Assembly: GCF_042453785.1 (NCBI RefSeq)
Contig: NC_091665.1
Coordinates: forward strand, 27,638,501 to 27,702,500
Source of the DNA: Malus domestica
Taxonomy: Eukaryota; Streptophyta; Magnoliopsida; Rosales; Rosaceae
Length of the DNA: 64,000 nucleotides
Direction: 5' to 3'
Of this stretch, positions 13,674-26,249 are shown one piece after another (position 1 is the stretch's first letter; each line of letters begins with the position of its first letter). The notes beneath the pieces were generated by a model. The model saw nothing but the letters and a program-made list of their open reading frames with translations. It was not told the DNA's origin and made no database searches. A program made the translations under genes and the position numbers.

Positions 13674-14960
13674 GAGTCTATTAACATATTATTCAAGGTT
13701 ATGAAAAGTTTCAACGGATGTCGATGGGACCGTATTCTATGCATAAGCCACATTGGTCAATATCGAAGTATTTGACACATGATAGTACAAGGTTCGCGAC
13801 GTGCATTGACCCGCAATAAAGGAACCTAGAGTTTAGGTTTTTTGTTTTTGTTTTTGTTTATTTTTAACAAATGAGATTATTTATACTAAAGGAAATGATA
13901 GGTTAAAGTTACACAGTGAGCTAGAAATAATATGGTTCAAATTCATCTTTGGCGAGAATTGAATTTAAGATCTCTCATTTACAAGTGAAAAGAAATACTA
14001 CTAAACCGTAATACAAAATGGTATTAGAGTCTAGATTTGAACCTTCCCAAAACTTCCTATATTTATTCTGATTTTAATATCTGAAGTAGGATATAATATA
14101 ATTAGGCACCATTTTTAATACATACTATACTAGCATGAGTTTATGTTGAGTGAGTTAAGTTTCACAATAGCATAATCATAATAATTTTGTTTGAATTTGT
14201 TTTTAACGAAAATTGAATATATCACATCTCTCTTACAAGTGATGAAAAATATCACTATACCATATTAAATGGCAATTAAGCAACCATAATATTTAAGAAG
14301 ATTCCGTCTTTTCAGTGAGAACCTAAATCTTGAGATATTCTTCGAATAAAACTCATGAGAACACCCAATCTAATTCCCTATATAAGATAAACTCCACAAT
14401 CATTCAAGATACAAAAAAAATTCAGACCTTAAAAACATTTTTATAAGATACAAAATAATTTATTTAATACAATACTTACATGTATTTTGTACAATCATCA
14501 TCTATGGATCAGATTAATTTATGTGAATATATAATAATTGTATCAGATACATGTAAGTATTGTAGTCAAATCTAATTTTTTTAAACACTTTTACTTTTGA
14601 CTAAATCACTAACTTAAGCTTCGAAGAATAATCCCGACATAAATTTGATCATTTGAGTGTTCTTGTTCATGGTTAGACTAAGAGACCTGCCTAATCCTAA
14701 TTAACAAAATTTTTGAGAGATGTCATATCCCTTGTAACAAATTCATAAATTAAGGTATGATATTGTAATATTTAAAATATAAGGTAAAAAATTATGGTGC
14801 GACTTATAATTAAAGTAGTTTGTATAATTTACCTTTAAATTTAACCAAAAGAAAACAAGACCAAAGAGTTGGCACAAACACTAAAGAGTCCGAGTAAACA
14901 TAGTGAGGTGGAAATAGAAGTAGCAAACACCTCCCTACAACACAGTCCGACTCCACGCAA
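13674..14960. other. Intergenic region upstream of the formin gene
   Basis: No gene is seen. The tract at about 13880-14030 and again at about 14185-14285 carries the phrases 'gagaattgaatttaagatctctc' and 'acaagtgaaaagaaatactac', which also occur in reverse at 20940-21085. These are copies of a dispersed short repeat. A direct repeat around 'acatgtaagtattgta' lies at about 14475 and 14550. The proximal formin promoter lies in the last part of this interval. Confidence 0.5.
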
Positions 14961-15040
14961 GCAATGAAAAGAATCTTAGCTGGATGCAGCTGCCCTCACT
15001 TGCCACTGCCACCTTCACCAACGGACTATTTCTCCCATTT

Positions 15041-15178
15041 CTATAACCCTTTTCACTCTCAAGATTCAATCTTTTCACTCTTCCTCTCTCTCTCCTCACT
15101 TCCTCTCTCTAGACCGACAAATTTCACTCACAAAAACACTGGGGACTCTGCAGCAACTCAATCTCCAAGGTCATCACA
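15041..15178 (+). promoter_or_regulatory. Putative formin core promoter and CT-rich leader
   Basis: A weak TATA-like CTATAA lies at 15041-15046, followed by a CT-rich tract (ctcttcctctctctctcc) typical of plant 5' leaders. Starting transcription here would skip the out-of-frame ATG at 14964, which otherwise opens a long overlapping frame. The start at 15179 is preferred because it yields a signal peptide and class I formin architecture. The promoter call is an inference from composition. Confidence 0.35.
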
Positions 15179-18100
15179 ATGGCCAACTTCTTCATCTTCC
15201 TCCTGCTCTTCTTATCCTCTCCACTCACCGCATCTCCAAGGCCAAACCATAGAGTCCTCCACCAGCCATTTCTGCCGCAGGAATCTTCTTCGCCTCCATC
15301 TCCCTCACCTCCTTCCCCACCTCCGAACCCAACTCCCCCAGTTTCCAGTTCCAACTCTCCCCCTCCCAATTCCCCTTTTTTCCCATCCTTACCCTCCCCT
15401 CCGCCTACCCCTCCCTCCCCAACCACTGCCTTCGCCTCCTTCCCCGCCAACATCTCCTCCCTCATTGCCCCCCAGCCCACCAAAAACTCCAGCGCCCACA
15501 AGCACCTCGCCCTCACTATCGCCGCCGTGCTCTCCGCCGTCGTGGTCGTTGCCGTCGCCGCATTCTTCCTCTACCGTCGCAAACACCACAACAGCCGCAA
15601 CTTCCCGGACAACGAGGACGAAAAGTCGTATGTTAGATCCGAGCACAGCAGCAGGCTATTTCAGGTGCCCAATCTCAGCCACTCCTTCAGTGGTACACAC
15701 AAGGTCCGAACCGGCTCTGCCAACAGCTCCGAGTTCCTCTACCTGGGCACAGTGGTCAACTCGCGCAGACTCGAGGAACGAGTTGACCCGCGCGGGAGCG
15801 TTGGTCGTAGGGCCGAAAAAGAAACTCGGAAAGTCGACTCGCCGGACCTCCAGCCGCTTCCGCCGCTTGTTCGGCAAACCTCGAGGCTGAGCTGTTGGGA
15901 GAATGCCGAACCGGTTCTGACCCATGACCGAGATGACGAGGAAGAGGAAGAGGAAGAAGAGTTCTACTCTCCCAGAGGGTCTTCGGGCGATCGCGACAGC
16001 TCCAATGGAAACGGATCCGGGTCCAGGAGAGTATTCGCGGCGGTTGCGGACGGCGTATTTGATGAAAGAGGCAGCGAAACGACGTCGTGTTCGTGCTCGT
16101 CTTCCGAGTTGGGTTCACCGTCTCGGTCACACTCAATCAGTCTCTCGCCTCCGGTGAGTTTAAGTCCCAACAGAAGATCAGAAGAGCCCAAACCGCCGCA
16201 ACCCTCAGCCATGCATTACACGGCGCCGTTTGCTGATGTCAATGTACGGTCGCCGTCGTTGACTCCAATGTCTTCGCCGGAGAGAGTTGTTGATGATTTC
16301 CCATCTGCATCGGACCGAAACGGAGGGTCTCCGTCGATGTCCTCGATATCTTCGTCACCGGAGAGAGGATTGGAGAAGACCCCTGATGTACCGGCGAAAG
16401 TTTCGGTCGTTCCGGATCAAAGTTCGCCGATTTCTTCACCGGAGAGAGATTTCGGAAGCAACCAACATGCATCATCGAAAGTTTCGGTGGTTTCTGATCA
16501 AAGTTCGCCGATTTCCTCACTGGAATTAAATTTCAGAAACAAACCAGATGCGTTACCGAAAATTTCGGCCTTTTCAGATCGGAACGATCAATCCCCTTCA
16601 CCATCTTTACATTGTTCATTGTCACCAGAAAGAGAATCGAACGGTTCTGATTCAAGAGCCAAGTCCTTTTCACCTTCTATGTCACCACTGAGAGGTTTGG
16701 AGAAGAGCTCAGCTGCCTCACCAAGAATTTCAAATGCTTCGGATCGAGCATTTATTCATTTGGATCCTAAAATGCAGTCTCTTTCATCATCTTCATCGTC
16801 TTCGTTGTCGAATTCACCGGAGAGAGAGTTTAGTGGTGGTTTAAAGCAGCCTCTGACTTCAACCGAGAAAGAGTTTAGTGGTGGTTTAAAGCAGCCTCTG
16901 ACTTCAACCGAGAGAGAGTTTAGTGGTGGTTTAAAGCAGCCTCTTTCGGTTCCTCAGCCGCCGCCAATGCCTCCTTCACTGAGACTCTGGGAGAAACCAA
17001 GTCCTAGAACACCAGCTGGGCAAGTGTTCTCTAGGCCTCCAGCTCTCATACCTCCTTCAAGACCTTTTGTGCTTCAAAACCCGGGAAAGGTCTCTGTTTC
17101 GCCGGTGAAGTTGACGCCAAGTTCAACACCATTGGAGCCGATTGAGGAGACTCCGAAACCAAAGTTGAAGCCATTGCATTGGGATAAAGTTAGAGCAAGC
17201 TCCGATCGCGAAATGGTGTGGGATCAGTTTAGATCGAGCTCTTTCAAGTAAGATAGTACTTGCATTTACTTGCTTTTCTTGTTATGGTAGACTTATAATT
17301 TATGTAGTAAGTTGGTTGCTTATACTGTGTTGCACTACTAAATTTGTGGAATCATCGGACGGTGGTTACAGATTGAATGAAGAAATGATAGAGACATTGT
17401 TTGTTGTAAAAACACCAAACCCGAATCCAAGGGAAACGACCCCACGTGCAGTTCTTCCCTCACCAAATCAAGAGAATAGAGTACTTGATCCAAAAAAGTC
17501 GCAGAATATTGCAATCTCACTAAGGGCTCTCAATGTGACCATAGAGGAAGTTTGTGAAGCTTTATTAGAAGGTAAAAACCATTTTTTCTTCAAAGTTGTC
17601 TTCCCTTTTCCTGAATGCTGAGAAAATTATCATATCAACGTTGATGGTAATATTGTTTATGCTTTTGGTTATATCTTGAGCACGCCGTTTAGTTAACATT
17701 GAGAATTTAAAATTCGGTTGGCCTGGGATATATTTGAATTCTCGTGATAAGTGGCATTTCATAAGTTCATAATAACTGTGATTCTTCTTAGATGATTTTT
17801 TATTGTAGCTGAAATGGTTTGTGATAACTTTTATGTGATAGTTGTGAATTCATGGTGTCCTTTGGTACTGGTAATGAATGCAGGAAACTCGGACGCTCTT
17901 GGAACTGAGTTACTTGAAAGTCTAATGAAGATGGCTCCCACCAAAGAAGAAGAACGGAAGCTGAAGGAATACAAAGACAACTCACCAGTTAACCTTGGTC
18001 CTGCTGAGAGATTTCTGAAAGAGCTGCTTGACGTTCCTTTTGCATTTAAAAGGATTGATGCAATGCTTTACATGACTAATTTTGAGTCTGAGATCGAGTA

Positions 18101-19199
18101 CCTTAAAAAGTCGTTTGAAACTTTGGAGGTAAATCACACCATTTCTTTCCCCTCTTAACATGTGATGCTAGATTCCGTTTTGTTTTCTTATGCTAAGATG
18201 GTAACATTAAGTAAACATTTCCATCAAGACGTGAATATACCGAGGCACACAAAAACATTAATACGTTAATTGAAAGTGTTCGTCAACTTAACATGGGTAT
18301 TTCTATCCATGTGGAGATGATAGTTTTTCCATCAGGCATTTTCTCATTGGAATTTCCTTACTTAGGCTGCCTGTGAAGAATTGAGAAACAGCAGGATGTT
18401 CTTGAAGCTTCTGGAAGCTGTTCTGAAGACTGGAAACCGGATGAATGTTGGGACAAACCGTGGTGATGCCCAAGCCTTCAAACTGGACACACTCCTCAAG
18501 CTGGTTGACGTCAAGGGGGCAGATGGGAAAACCACACTCTTGCATTTTGTCGTACAAGAAATCATAAGGACGGAAGGTGCTCGTCTCAACGGTGGCAATC
18601 AAACTTCAAACCCAACCTTGAGTGATGATGTCAAGTGCAGGAGGCTTGGCCTGCAAGTTGTTTCAGCTCTCAGTACAGACCTCAGTAACGTGAAGAAAGC
18701 TGCTGTCATGGATTCTGATGTGCTGAGCAGTGATGTTTCCAAGCTTTCTAAAGGAATTAGCAACATCGCGGAGGTTGTGCAATTAAATGAGACGATGGTG
18801 TCAGATGACAGCAGCCGGAAATTCTCAGAGTCGATGAACATGTTCATGAAATTGGCCGAAGAGGAGATTATAAGACTTCAAGCTCAAGAAAGTGTTGCAT
18901 TGTCCCTGGTGAAGGAGATTACAGAGTACTTCCACGGGAACTCCGCTAGGGAAGAAGCTCACCCGTTTAGAATCTTCATGGTGGTCAGAGACTTTCTTAC
19001 AGTTCTTGATCGAGTATGTAAGGAAGTTGGTTCAATAAATGAGCGAACCCAAGTTATTACCGCCCACAAATTTCCAGTTCCAGTAAATCCAATGCTACCA
19101 CAAGTAGTTCCAGTAAATCCAATGCTGCCACAACTACTTCCTGGAATTCATGGGTTGAGGCGGTACAGTTCATCCGATGATGAGAGCGCGTCTCCATAG
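15179..19199 (+). CDS. FH1: Class I formin, FH1-like (membrane-anchored actin nucleator)
   Basis: Formins nucleate and elongate actin filaments, and plant class I formins do so from the plasma membrane. Four exons, 15179-17247, 17372-17571, 17884-18128 and 18366-19199, have GT/AG introns and join in frame to 1,115 residues. In order they encode a signal peptide (about 1-19) and a Pro/Ser-rich extensin-like ectodomain (about 35-105), which could sit in the cell wall. A transmembrane helix follows (about 109-132, [18 protein letters not shown]), then RRK. Next come a long Ser-rich cytosolic linker, a short FH1 (PQPPPMPPS), and the FH2 domain from about residue 655 ([18 protein letters not shown], with [13 protein letters not shown] in the core). 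The whole order and many short blocks match Arabidopsis FH1, for example SSEFLYLGT and [12 protein letters not shown]. The linker carries three in-frame copies of a 15-residue unit ([15 protein letters not shown]) at 16830-16950. The polyproline FH1 is much shorter than in most formins. Confidence 0.95.
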
Positions 19200-20391
19200 T
19201 TTCTGCAGCTCATTTCAGGATGGCGTTTTGGTTCGATTTTGGAAAAACCGGTGTTAAGTAGGCGGTTTGAACAGCTTGTATGCCAGGTTTATATACATAG
19301 CTCCAGGTTCCACCCCACCAAAAATTTGTACTTGTAAAAAATCATGTAAGCGATTTTGCGTTCTGTAGATTATATAATTACAGAGGAGGAGATTTTATCT
19401 GGGAAGAATAAGTTGTAATTCGGATTAGATAGTTTCTGGGAAGATCGATCACACAACTGCTCAATGGAAGCAGAACTCTTGAGAGTACATGGTTTATGCA
19501 ACTGTTCTGCATTGTATCAAGGCGCTAATTTGTTCTCCATATCTCGTTTATCCCCAATTATTCTTTGTAATTTAATCATAGCAACGGTAGTGTTTGATAT
19601 TTTTTGATTTTTTTTTTTATCTTTATTTACTTTTTCTTTTTGTCACATGGCACTTTCACAAGGAGTGGAATCCCATGCATTTGGCACGTACGTACGTGAG
19701 GCTAAATGATACTCAAATATAGACGACTCGTTTCTGGCCTGACATGTGCCATAAAAGTTTCTCCTGGATATCGGTTTTGCATTTGTCGCGTCATCAATTA
19801 ACAACCAAATTTTCGGATTATGTGGCTTGAATATAAAAAGGGGAAAACTAATGAAAAGAGCTTGAAAACTTTGAGTTTTAATGATAAGGACAAAATAAAG
19901 GGTAAAATGAATAGTACCAGGATTGACTTTTTAATGTAAAAATGTGGTTTTTCGTTAAAGTAAACAGTACCAAGTGCTTTTCGTTAAAGTTCCCTATAAA
20001 AAAAACACAACTTTAAAGATACTATTGCAACGTTTTAAAGATAAAGGTAATAAAATGACGGGGTAAAAACTTAAAAGGAGTAAAATGTACTTTGCCCGAA
20101 TTACTTGTTGAAACATGAGGTCCACTCCTCTTTGGTAAAAGAATCCATGAAGAGAGAGGTCGTTTTCAATTAAGGGGAACACGACATGATTTCGCATGCT
20201 GCTTACTGCAAATTTGAAAAAATGAAGGAAAGTGACCGTTGGGGTCCTGCCTCTGCCTCTGCCCCTGCCACTGCCTCTGCCACAGTTGAAATTTCTAACC
20301 CTTTTCATGTGAAGACATCAATATGGACCCTAGTTTTTACCTTTTTATTTTATGGTATATCCTCATCTTTTACTTTAACCACCCAAAGTAA
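19200..20391. other. Formin 3' region and intergenic sequence
   Basis: The formin 3' UTR probably lies within about 19200-19600, where AT-rich stretches such as ttgtaatttaatcat could serve as polyadenylation signals. Beyond it, a dispersed repeat occupies 19845-19997. A short (GCCTCT/GCCCCT)n-like tract sits at 20248-20282. No further gene is supported. Confidence 0.5.
19845..19997 (+). repeat. Dispersed short repeat, copy 1
   Basis: The phrases aaaactaatgaaaagagctt, gataaggacaaaataaaggg and tggtttttcgttaaag define a roughly 150-bp repeat. The same block lies in reverse orientation at 24727-24890. I recall this family as very common in apple-type genomes, which supports the host inference. 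It has no coding capacity. Confidence 0.65.
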
Positions 20392-20767
20392 GGCCCCGTT
20401 TGGAATTGAGGTGATTTTAAAAAAAACCACTGTGAAAAAAAGCTGAGGATCATTTTTGTGTTTGGTAAACTGAAAAAAAAGGGCTTATTTTGGAAGCTGC
20501 TGTGAGAATAAGCTGAAAATCAAAGGAAAAGCTGAAGTTGCTATTTGCTGCTTTGAAAAAAAGCCAGTTTTTTCAAAGCACACGGAGCTACAGTGCTCAT
20601 TTAATGAAAAGACACACTATCATCCTGCTTTTTTTTCCAAAAGCACTTTCACAAAAAAGTTTACCAAACACTCTACTGGCTTTATTTCACAGCCGCTTAT
20701 TCTCACAGCACAGCCGCTTATTCTCACAGCAGTTTTTTTTCAAAGCACAACAATACCAAACCAGCCC
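20392..20767. mobile_element. Tourist-like MITE (PIF/Harbinger) with TAA target duplication
   Basis: The left end GGCCCCGTTTGGAATTG and the right end, which reverse-complements to GGGCTGGTTTGGTATTG, form imperfect terminal inverted repeats. TAA flanks the element on each side (20389-20391 and 20768-20770). Three-base TAA/TTA duplications are typical of PIF/Harbinger elements. The 376-bp body holds internal repeats of 'agccgcttattctcacagc' and no transposase. Confidence 0.75.
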
Positions 20768-20935
20768 TAAATAAAAGGACAGCAACAAGGATAAATTCCT
20801 TTTTTATTTTTATTTTTGGAAATTCAATTTCTAATTTCTTTGTAAGAAAAAGGGTGAATTTTGTGGGGGGTAGAAGAGACAGAAGAACATGTCAGCCTAG
20901 TAAAATTAGCGTGTTCGAATATTAACTTTTTCTTG

Positions 20936-21085
20936 ACATTTAGTATGACGGTCTAGTGGTATTCTTCTTCACTGGTAAGTGAAAGATCTTAGATTCGATT
21001 TTCGTTAAAGACGAATTTGAACCACATTATTACTAGCTGATTGTGAAGGTAAGCCTACTGCTCTTCCCATATTGTAGATAATATT
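20936..21085 (+). repeat. Dispersed short repeat
   Basis: The phrases tagtggtattcttcttcact, gtgaaagatcttagattcga and gacgaatttgaaccacatta match, in reverse, the repeat copies at about 13880-14030 and 14185-14285. It is probably a MITE or SINE-like family. It has no coding capacity. Confidence 0.5.
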
Positions 21086-21581
21086 GATTGTTAAAAAAAA
21101 AATAACTTTTTCTTTTAGTCAAAGCAATATTTTTAATATCGATTATTAAAAAAAAAAATTAAGGATGGGGTTGTAAATAAAAAAAAACAAGGATGGGGAT
21201 TGGAACCCTAGATGCAAGGCAACGGACATATTGCCCTAACTAACCGTGTCCTTATCCCACAAGCTCTAAACGGTAATTCTTTCACATGCACAATATGGAT
21301 CTGCACCATTGATTTTGCTTCACAAATCAGAGATGAAAAGTAAATATGGGGTCTTGAATAGTTGAATGACAATTTGACATGACATTTTATCTAAGGGGAT
21401 GCAATCCACACATTATCTTGTCGGAATATCAAAGGACAAGAATTAACAAAATGTAAGAAATAAAAAACGGTGTGTGAATAACACTCCCCTTTATAATGGG
21501 CACAACATATATGTAACTCTGAGATAAATAGCACCCCCTTCTGTTTAAAATACATATCAACTGTCTCGCAACTATTTGTGT

Positions 21582-24500
21582 CTATTTGCTGACGACTCTA
21601 TTTGTTGAAAGCAAGGCTTGAGCATCCATGCGTTCTACTATATGGCGTGCTTCTTCCTCTGTTGCTGGAACCACATTCAGTAACCTAAATCCATCTTTTG
21701 TGGCCTTTGCCTCAGGGCGTACGGTGAAAGTGAAATAAAATGTATTTGAAACCTGTTTCAAACACGAGCAAAGCAATGTGTAACTGGAACCGTAGCGAAT
21801 AAACCATCATAAAAACGAAAATTCCTTAACCGAAATGGGTAACTGAAACAGGAGTAACGTCAACTTTTAATGGCATTCATTTAAAGCTAAAACTTAAGCT
21901 TTCTTATTCTTTGAACGTGCAGTTAAGGGAACATACCTCACTAGACCTGAGCTCAGGCCTGGTAACGTGGGCAACAACTTCGATGTTAATTACAGGCCGA
22001 TCAGGATTATGAACTTCTGTGTAAAGCACACATGATTTGAAACGCAGGAAATCTCCAACATCCACCTGCTCATTAAAACATACATGCTTCAAACATATAT
22101 CTAGCACAGAAATGGATGAATAGAAAACCAGCTTACTCTTCCATCTCCTCAAAGTCACAATCGGGGTCCATCCAGATGCAAAATAAACAGAATAAAGATA
22201 ATTTGGATAAAATAAAGAACAAAAAGAGAACCGGAAAATGTGTATAAATTTCGATTGAAAGAGAAAATACTGATGATATGGATGATTTGAACAATTGAAA
22301 AGAAGGAAGCCAATGGGGTACTCACAGGTTTCAAGAAGTCAACATGATCGACTTCCAGAAAGCAAGGCACCAGGCCCGCAAAGGCATAAGCGGTGGAGAA
22401 AGCCAATTCAAATGCTCGGTGCATCAAAAACCCTCCAAAGATTCGACCATGCATGTTTCTCTGTTGTGGTTGGCAGATCAAAGAGTTTTCCAAGCTGGTA
22501 TCCCTCAGAAGAATGCTATCTCTGTCTGCCAAGGCAGGCATATCACAGAAGATCCTTCCCTCAGCCAACAGAGTTTCAAGTCTATTTACTTCTCCATTCT
22601 CAAGCTCCCTTCTGTCTCCTCCTCCTCTTGTTCTTTTCCTCAGATTATTTCTGGCGTCTGCTTCGTTGAAAAGCAATATTTCTCTTTCAGTTTCTGGTGA
22701 TATCCGATTAACTGCAGCAGCTTTCCCAGTCTTAGAATCACGTGCCACAAACATGAAGTTTGCTGAAAGAGCTACCGAGTCTGCATTGTCAGATCCATCT
22801 GCCAAAAAAGTTTTCTTATGAAAGTCTGATCGGTCAGAACATTAAGCACATCCCTTCACAAAAAGAGCATAAATTTAAAAGATCACACCATTACTGAGCA
22901 GACAGATGATATAATAGTCAATTTGTAGTTGACAGGATGACAAATTGGATCGTTGTTCTTATAACAGCCCATTTGTGGGCTTGTGAGTTTTGTTTCCAGA
23001 TATCGAGATTACGTTAAACAGAGGCAAACTGATTATTGTTCATTAAAAAAATTAGAAGGAGACACCAGTGTCCATAAGCAAATTCTATTTCTAACATTGA
23101 AAATGCAATTGCAAACTTTTAATAGAAGTTAAGCCTTCTGAGCAAAATGCTGGAAAGGATATAGAAAGTTCTAGTTGAACTTTCAAAGGTTATCAGATTT
23201 CAAAAACAAAGTTACGTCAAATTCACAAGTACCTTGTGTTGACTGAATAACTTCTAGTTGAATCTCAATAGATGACCGCCCCACCCATATGACAGCACCA
23301 ACTATTTTCAGATCGACATCAACACTAATCGACTTCTTCAGGACAATCTTGTCCACCGATGCGGTGACCAGCAAGAGTGGCCTTGTTGTGCCATCATCGT
23401 CACAGCAGTGCTGATCCATATAAAGGTTTAAAATTAAACAACATGAAGAGTACAAGCAAGAAATTCACTTGGAACAAACGTAATTTAACATGAAATAAAC
23501 TAGCAACTTATCTCGTCAATCACAAGTATCTTCAGAAGACAAATTCAATCACATTATTCAACTAGACTGAAACAACTGAGAATACATTTTGAAATGAACA
23601 TAACTTGAATGGCTCTTTGCATTATATCAATATTTAGAGTCAAACAGACATCGCTGCACATGATCATCACCAGGCTTCCACAGCCCCCCCCCCCCCCCCC
23701 CTTTGCATCGTACATAATAAAACAGTACCAAAGTAATTCAAAGCTTGCGACCGTCCAAATTTTACGGCACTCACCTTTCTGTTTAACTAGCAATACAAAG
23801 AAGAGAAACTGTCTCTTGGTCAAATAAGACACCGTTCCCATGACTTACAAAACTGTTCGCACTAGAAACTAAACCAATCAACGCCTCAAACAAAATGCAT
23901 TCCAGATTATGGCAGCTCCTTAGAATAATCCAAAGTTTGAAAAGAATATAAACACTCCAAACCAGAAAGTTGTAGCAATGTATAGTTCAAAAGCTCGGGA
24001 TTTACGAATTGAAAGTGCAATTCAGCCTAATTCATCACAAAATTCTTACATAAACAATCATAAACCCAGTTCAAGTGATCAAACTTCAAGCAGAACCCAC
24101 AAATCCAGTTATAATAATAAACACTAAAAAAATTCTACCTTTACAGTAATGGTTCCAGCTAAAGCATCAAGGTCTTCAAGCAATTTCCCAATTCTGACCT
24201 CATTCCAAGGATCCCTGTACTGCTCCCGCAATATATAATCCGTCGAAAAATTGTACAGAATCTTCGTCCTGCTCTGGGACGGCGTTTTGTTCAGCAACTC
24301 GCTCTGCGGCGGCGCGTCCTTGCGCGGGTCCAGAAAGAACCTCTCGAAGATCTTCGACCTGGCTTCCCACAGCGCATTTGTCACCGGCGACTGGTACATT
24401 CCCGGCCAGAGGCTAATAGGCTTCCGGGTCGAACCGTTGGGCCCATCTTGGGCCGGAGGCGGGTTATCGAAAGGGGAAGAGAGAGTGGCGACGACGGGAA

Positions 24501-24600
24501 TGGGAGCGGGTGAATTGGGAGTTGCAGGAGAGGAATTCAAGTCCATGGAATTTGGGGGTTTTGGGATTCTGGAAATTTGATTGATTGAACTTCGAATCAT
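21582..24600 (-). CDS. ACOT9: Acyl-CoA thioesterase, ACOT9 type (double hotdog), probably mitochondrial
   Basis: ACOT9-type enzymes hydrolyse acyl-CoA esters to free acid and CoA, adjusting acyl-CoA pools in organelles. Five exons on the minus strand, 24600-24139, 23410-23233, 22798-22326, 22065-21937 and 21752-21582, have GT/AG introns and join in frame to 470 residues. The first hotdog domain spans the end of exon 1 through exon 2 and into exon 3 (LEDLDALAGTITVK, LLLVTASVDKI, then DSVALSANFMFVARD). The second spans exons 3-5 (GRIFGGFLMHRAFELA, VDVGDFLRFKSCVLYT, FYFTFTV). The HGRIFGG loop is the usual acyl-CoA/active-site helix entry. Starting at 24600 gives an N-terminus rich in Arg, Ser and Ile without acidic residues (MIRSSINQISRIPK), which looks like a mitochondrial presequence. 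The alternative ATG at 24546 would remove it. Intron 1 contains an 18-C homopolymer at 23684-23701. Confidence 0.92.
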
Positions 24601-24726
24601 GTAAAGCTGGGGAACGACAAGACTCTCATGGAATGAGTCTTTGCATTGAGTTGGAGAAAAGTATTTTAACACATATTTTATTGGGTTGGTGAGACATGTG
24701 ATTAGGCATGAGTTCTTACATTTATA

Positions 24727-24890
24727 AAACAGAAATTTTAACGAAAAGTTCATGGTAATGCTCATTTTAACGAAAAATCATATTTTTACATAAAAAATCA
24801 AACATGTTACTATTCATTTTATTTTTTATTTTGTCCTTATAATTAAAACTCAAAATTTCAAACATTTTTCATTAGTTTTCCTTTTATAAA
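24727..24890 (-). repeat. Dispersed short repeat, copy 2 (inverted)
   Basis: This is a reverse-orientation copy of the repeat at 19845-19997: ttttgtccttataattaaaa, then aaacatttttcattagtttt. It lies just upstream of the thioesterase gene, so the two copies bracket that gene in opposite orientations. Confidence 0.6.
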
Positions 24891-24899
24891 ACAGGTTAG

Positions 24900-26010
24900 C
24901 ACATTTGATATCTCTTTATACCCATATTTACTACCTAAACTACCCTTACAAACCCAATTCAATTTATAATTTATCTTAAACCCATTTAAAAAATAAAAAG
25001 CTAAAATCAAAGCATTTTCTACACATTATCTCATTCCAACAGTTGCTTTTTGATGGAGTCTTCATCAACCTCTACAGCGTTGTTTTAAAAAAATCTCATG
25101 ATATTTTGCGTGACGATGTATGTTGCATATGAACTTAAGTTTTTATGGTTTGATGATATAAAAACTTATAAGTTATAACCTATAAGCATATATTGCTAGA
25201 TGAATCATGTCTTATCGAACAAATTGAAGGAAGTAGAGGAAATTAAAAGATGTACACGCACACTTATGAATGAGAAGGCTACTTCCCTTGCCTACAAAAT
25301 AATACTAAACACCAGAAAGAGGACAATCGGTTGTCTTGTAAATGAAGCAAAGCTGACCAAAGGCCAAAAAGAACAAAAGAATAGGGGAACTTGCATAGGC
25401 AGCAGAGTCATAACGTTATATATGACATCTAAAACAATAAATTAATTCTTGCATAAATCCATTCATACTTAGTTGAAGGATTCAAAACTTTAAGATTAAC
25501 GTCCATCTATAAAAAAAAGTTTACTTTTTCTCAATGGGAGAATCTTAGCGTTTTTGTCAAAACATAATGTATAAGAAAAATTACGTAATAATTAGAGCTT
25601 GATTATTAGGGGTGGATTTATTGATAAATCTTATTTTTCTTGTTAATTTTATTTTGTACTTGATGATAATTATGCAATAAGGTAATAAAGAAATTTCACA
25701 TTTAAAATTTAAGTTGGGTGTAGAAAGAAGTTAGATAGGTTCAAATAAAAATTTTCATCTATTTTTAACGAAAATCGAACCTAAATAATTTAGAGGAGTT
25801 AAAAAAGAGAAAGCAAACGTGATGATCTTACATTCTAATTTTTCTATTTGCACTTATTCTCATTGCGTATTTGTTACTCTTCTTTTAATTCAATCGAACA
25901 TAAAAGGAGCGAGAAAATTGTTAGTCTTCTTTAAATTCGAGGAATATGTTTCCATTTCAACTACTTTTTAAACTTTTGCACTGTTTTAAAATGCTAGACA
26001 AAAACCAGCT
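24900..26010. other. Intergenic, no gene seen
   Basis: AT-rich sequence. The open frame at 25200-25445 (81 residues, basic) has no recognisable domain and no supporting splice context, so it is not called. Nothing else is interpretable. Confidence 0.45.
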
Positions 26011-26018
26011 TATTTTAT

Positions 26019-26240
26019 AGGAGGAGGATTGTCTGCCCTCCTAGTTTCAATGCTCTTCCATGCCCTCCTGTTTTGTGTGGTCACGGTTAAACCACATCAT
26101 TATTTTATATTATTTTTTTATAAATATAATAAGACAAAAATAAATAGTAATATAAAATATTAACGTGGCTTAACCGTGACCACACAATCAGAAGGGCATG
26201 GAAGGGCACAGAAACTAGGAGGGCAGACAATCCTCCTCCT
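26019..26240. mobile_element. 222-bp MITE with long perfect TIR and 7-bp direct flank
   Basis: The left end AGGAGGAGGATTGTCTGCCC is exactly mirrored by the right end, GGGCAGACAATCCTCCTCCT. The inverted symmetry continues with tagtttc, catgccctcc and gtgtggtcacggttaa. ATTTTAT lies immediately outside both ends (26012-26018 and 26241-26247). The near-perfect hairpin indicates recent activity. The 7-bp match may be part of a longer MULE-type 8-9-bp duplication. Confidence 0.85.
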
Positions 26241-26249
26241 ATTTTATAA

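Noticed and set aside
14964..15890. 308-residue open frame overlapping formin exon 1
   Set aside because: It is the alternate frame of a Pro/Ser-rich coding exon. Its composition follows from the C-rich formin sequence, and it has no domain.
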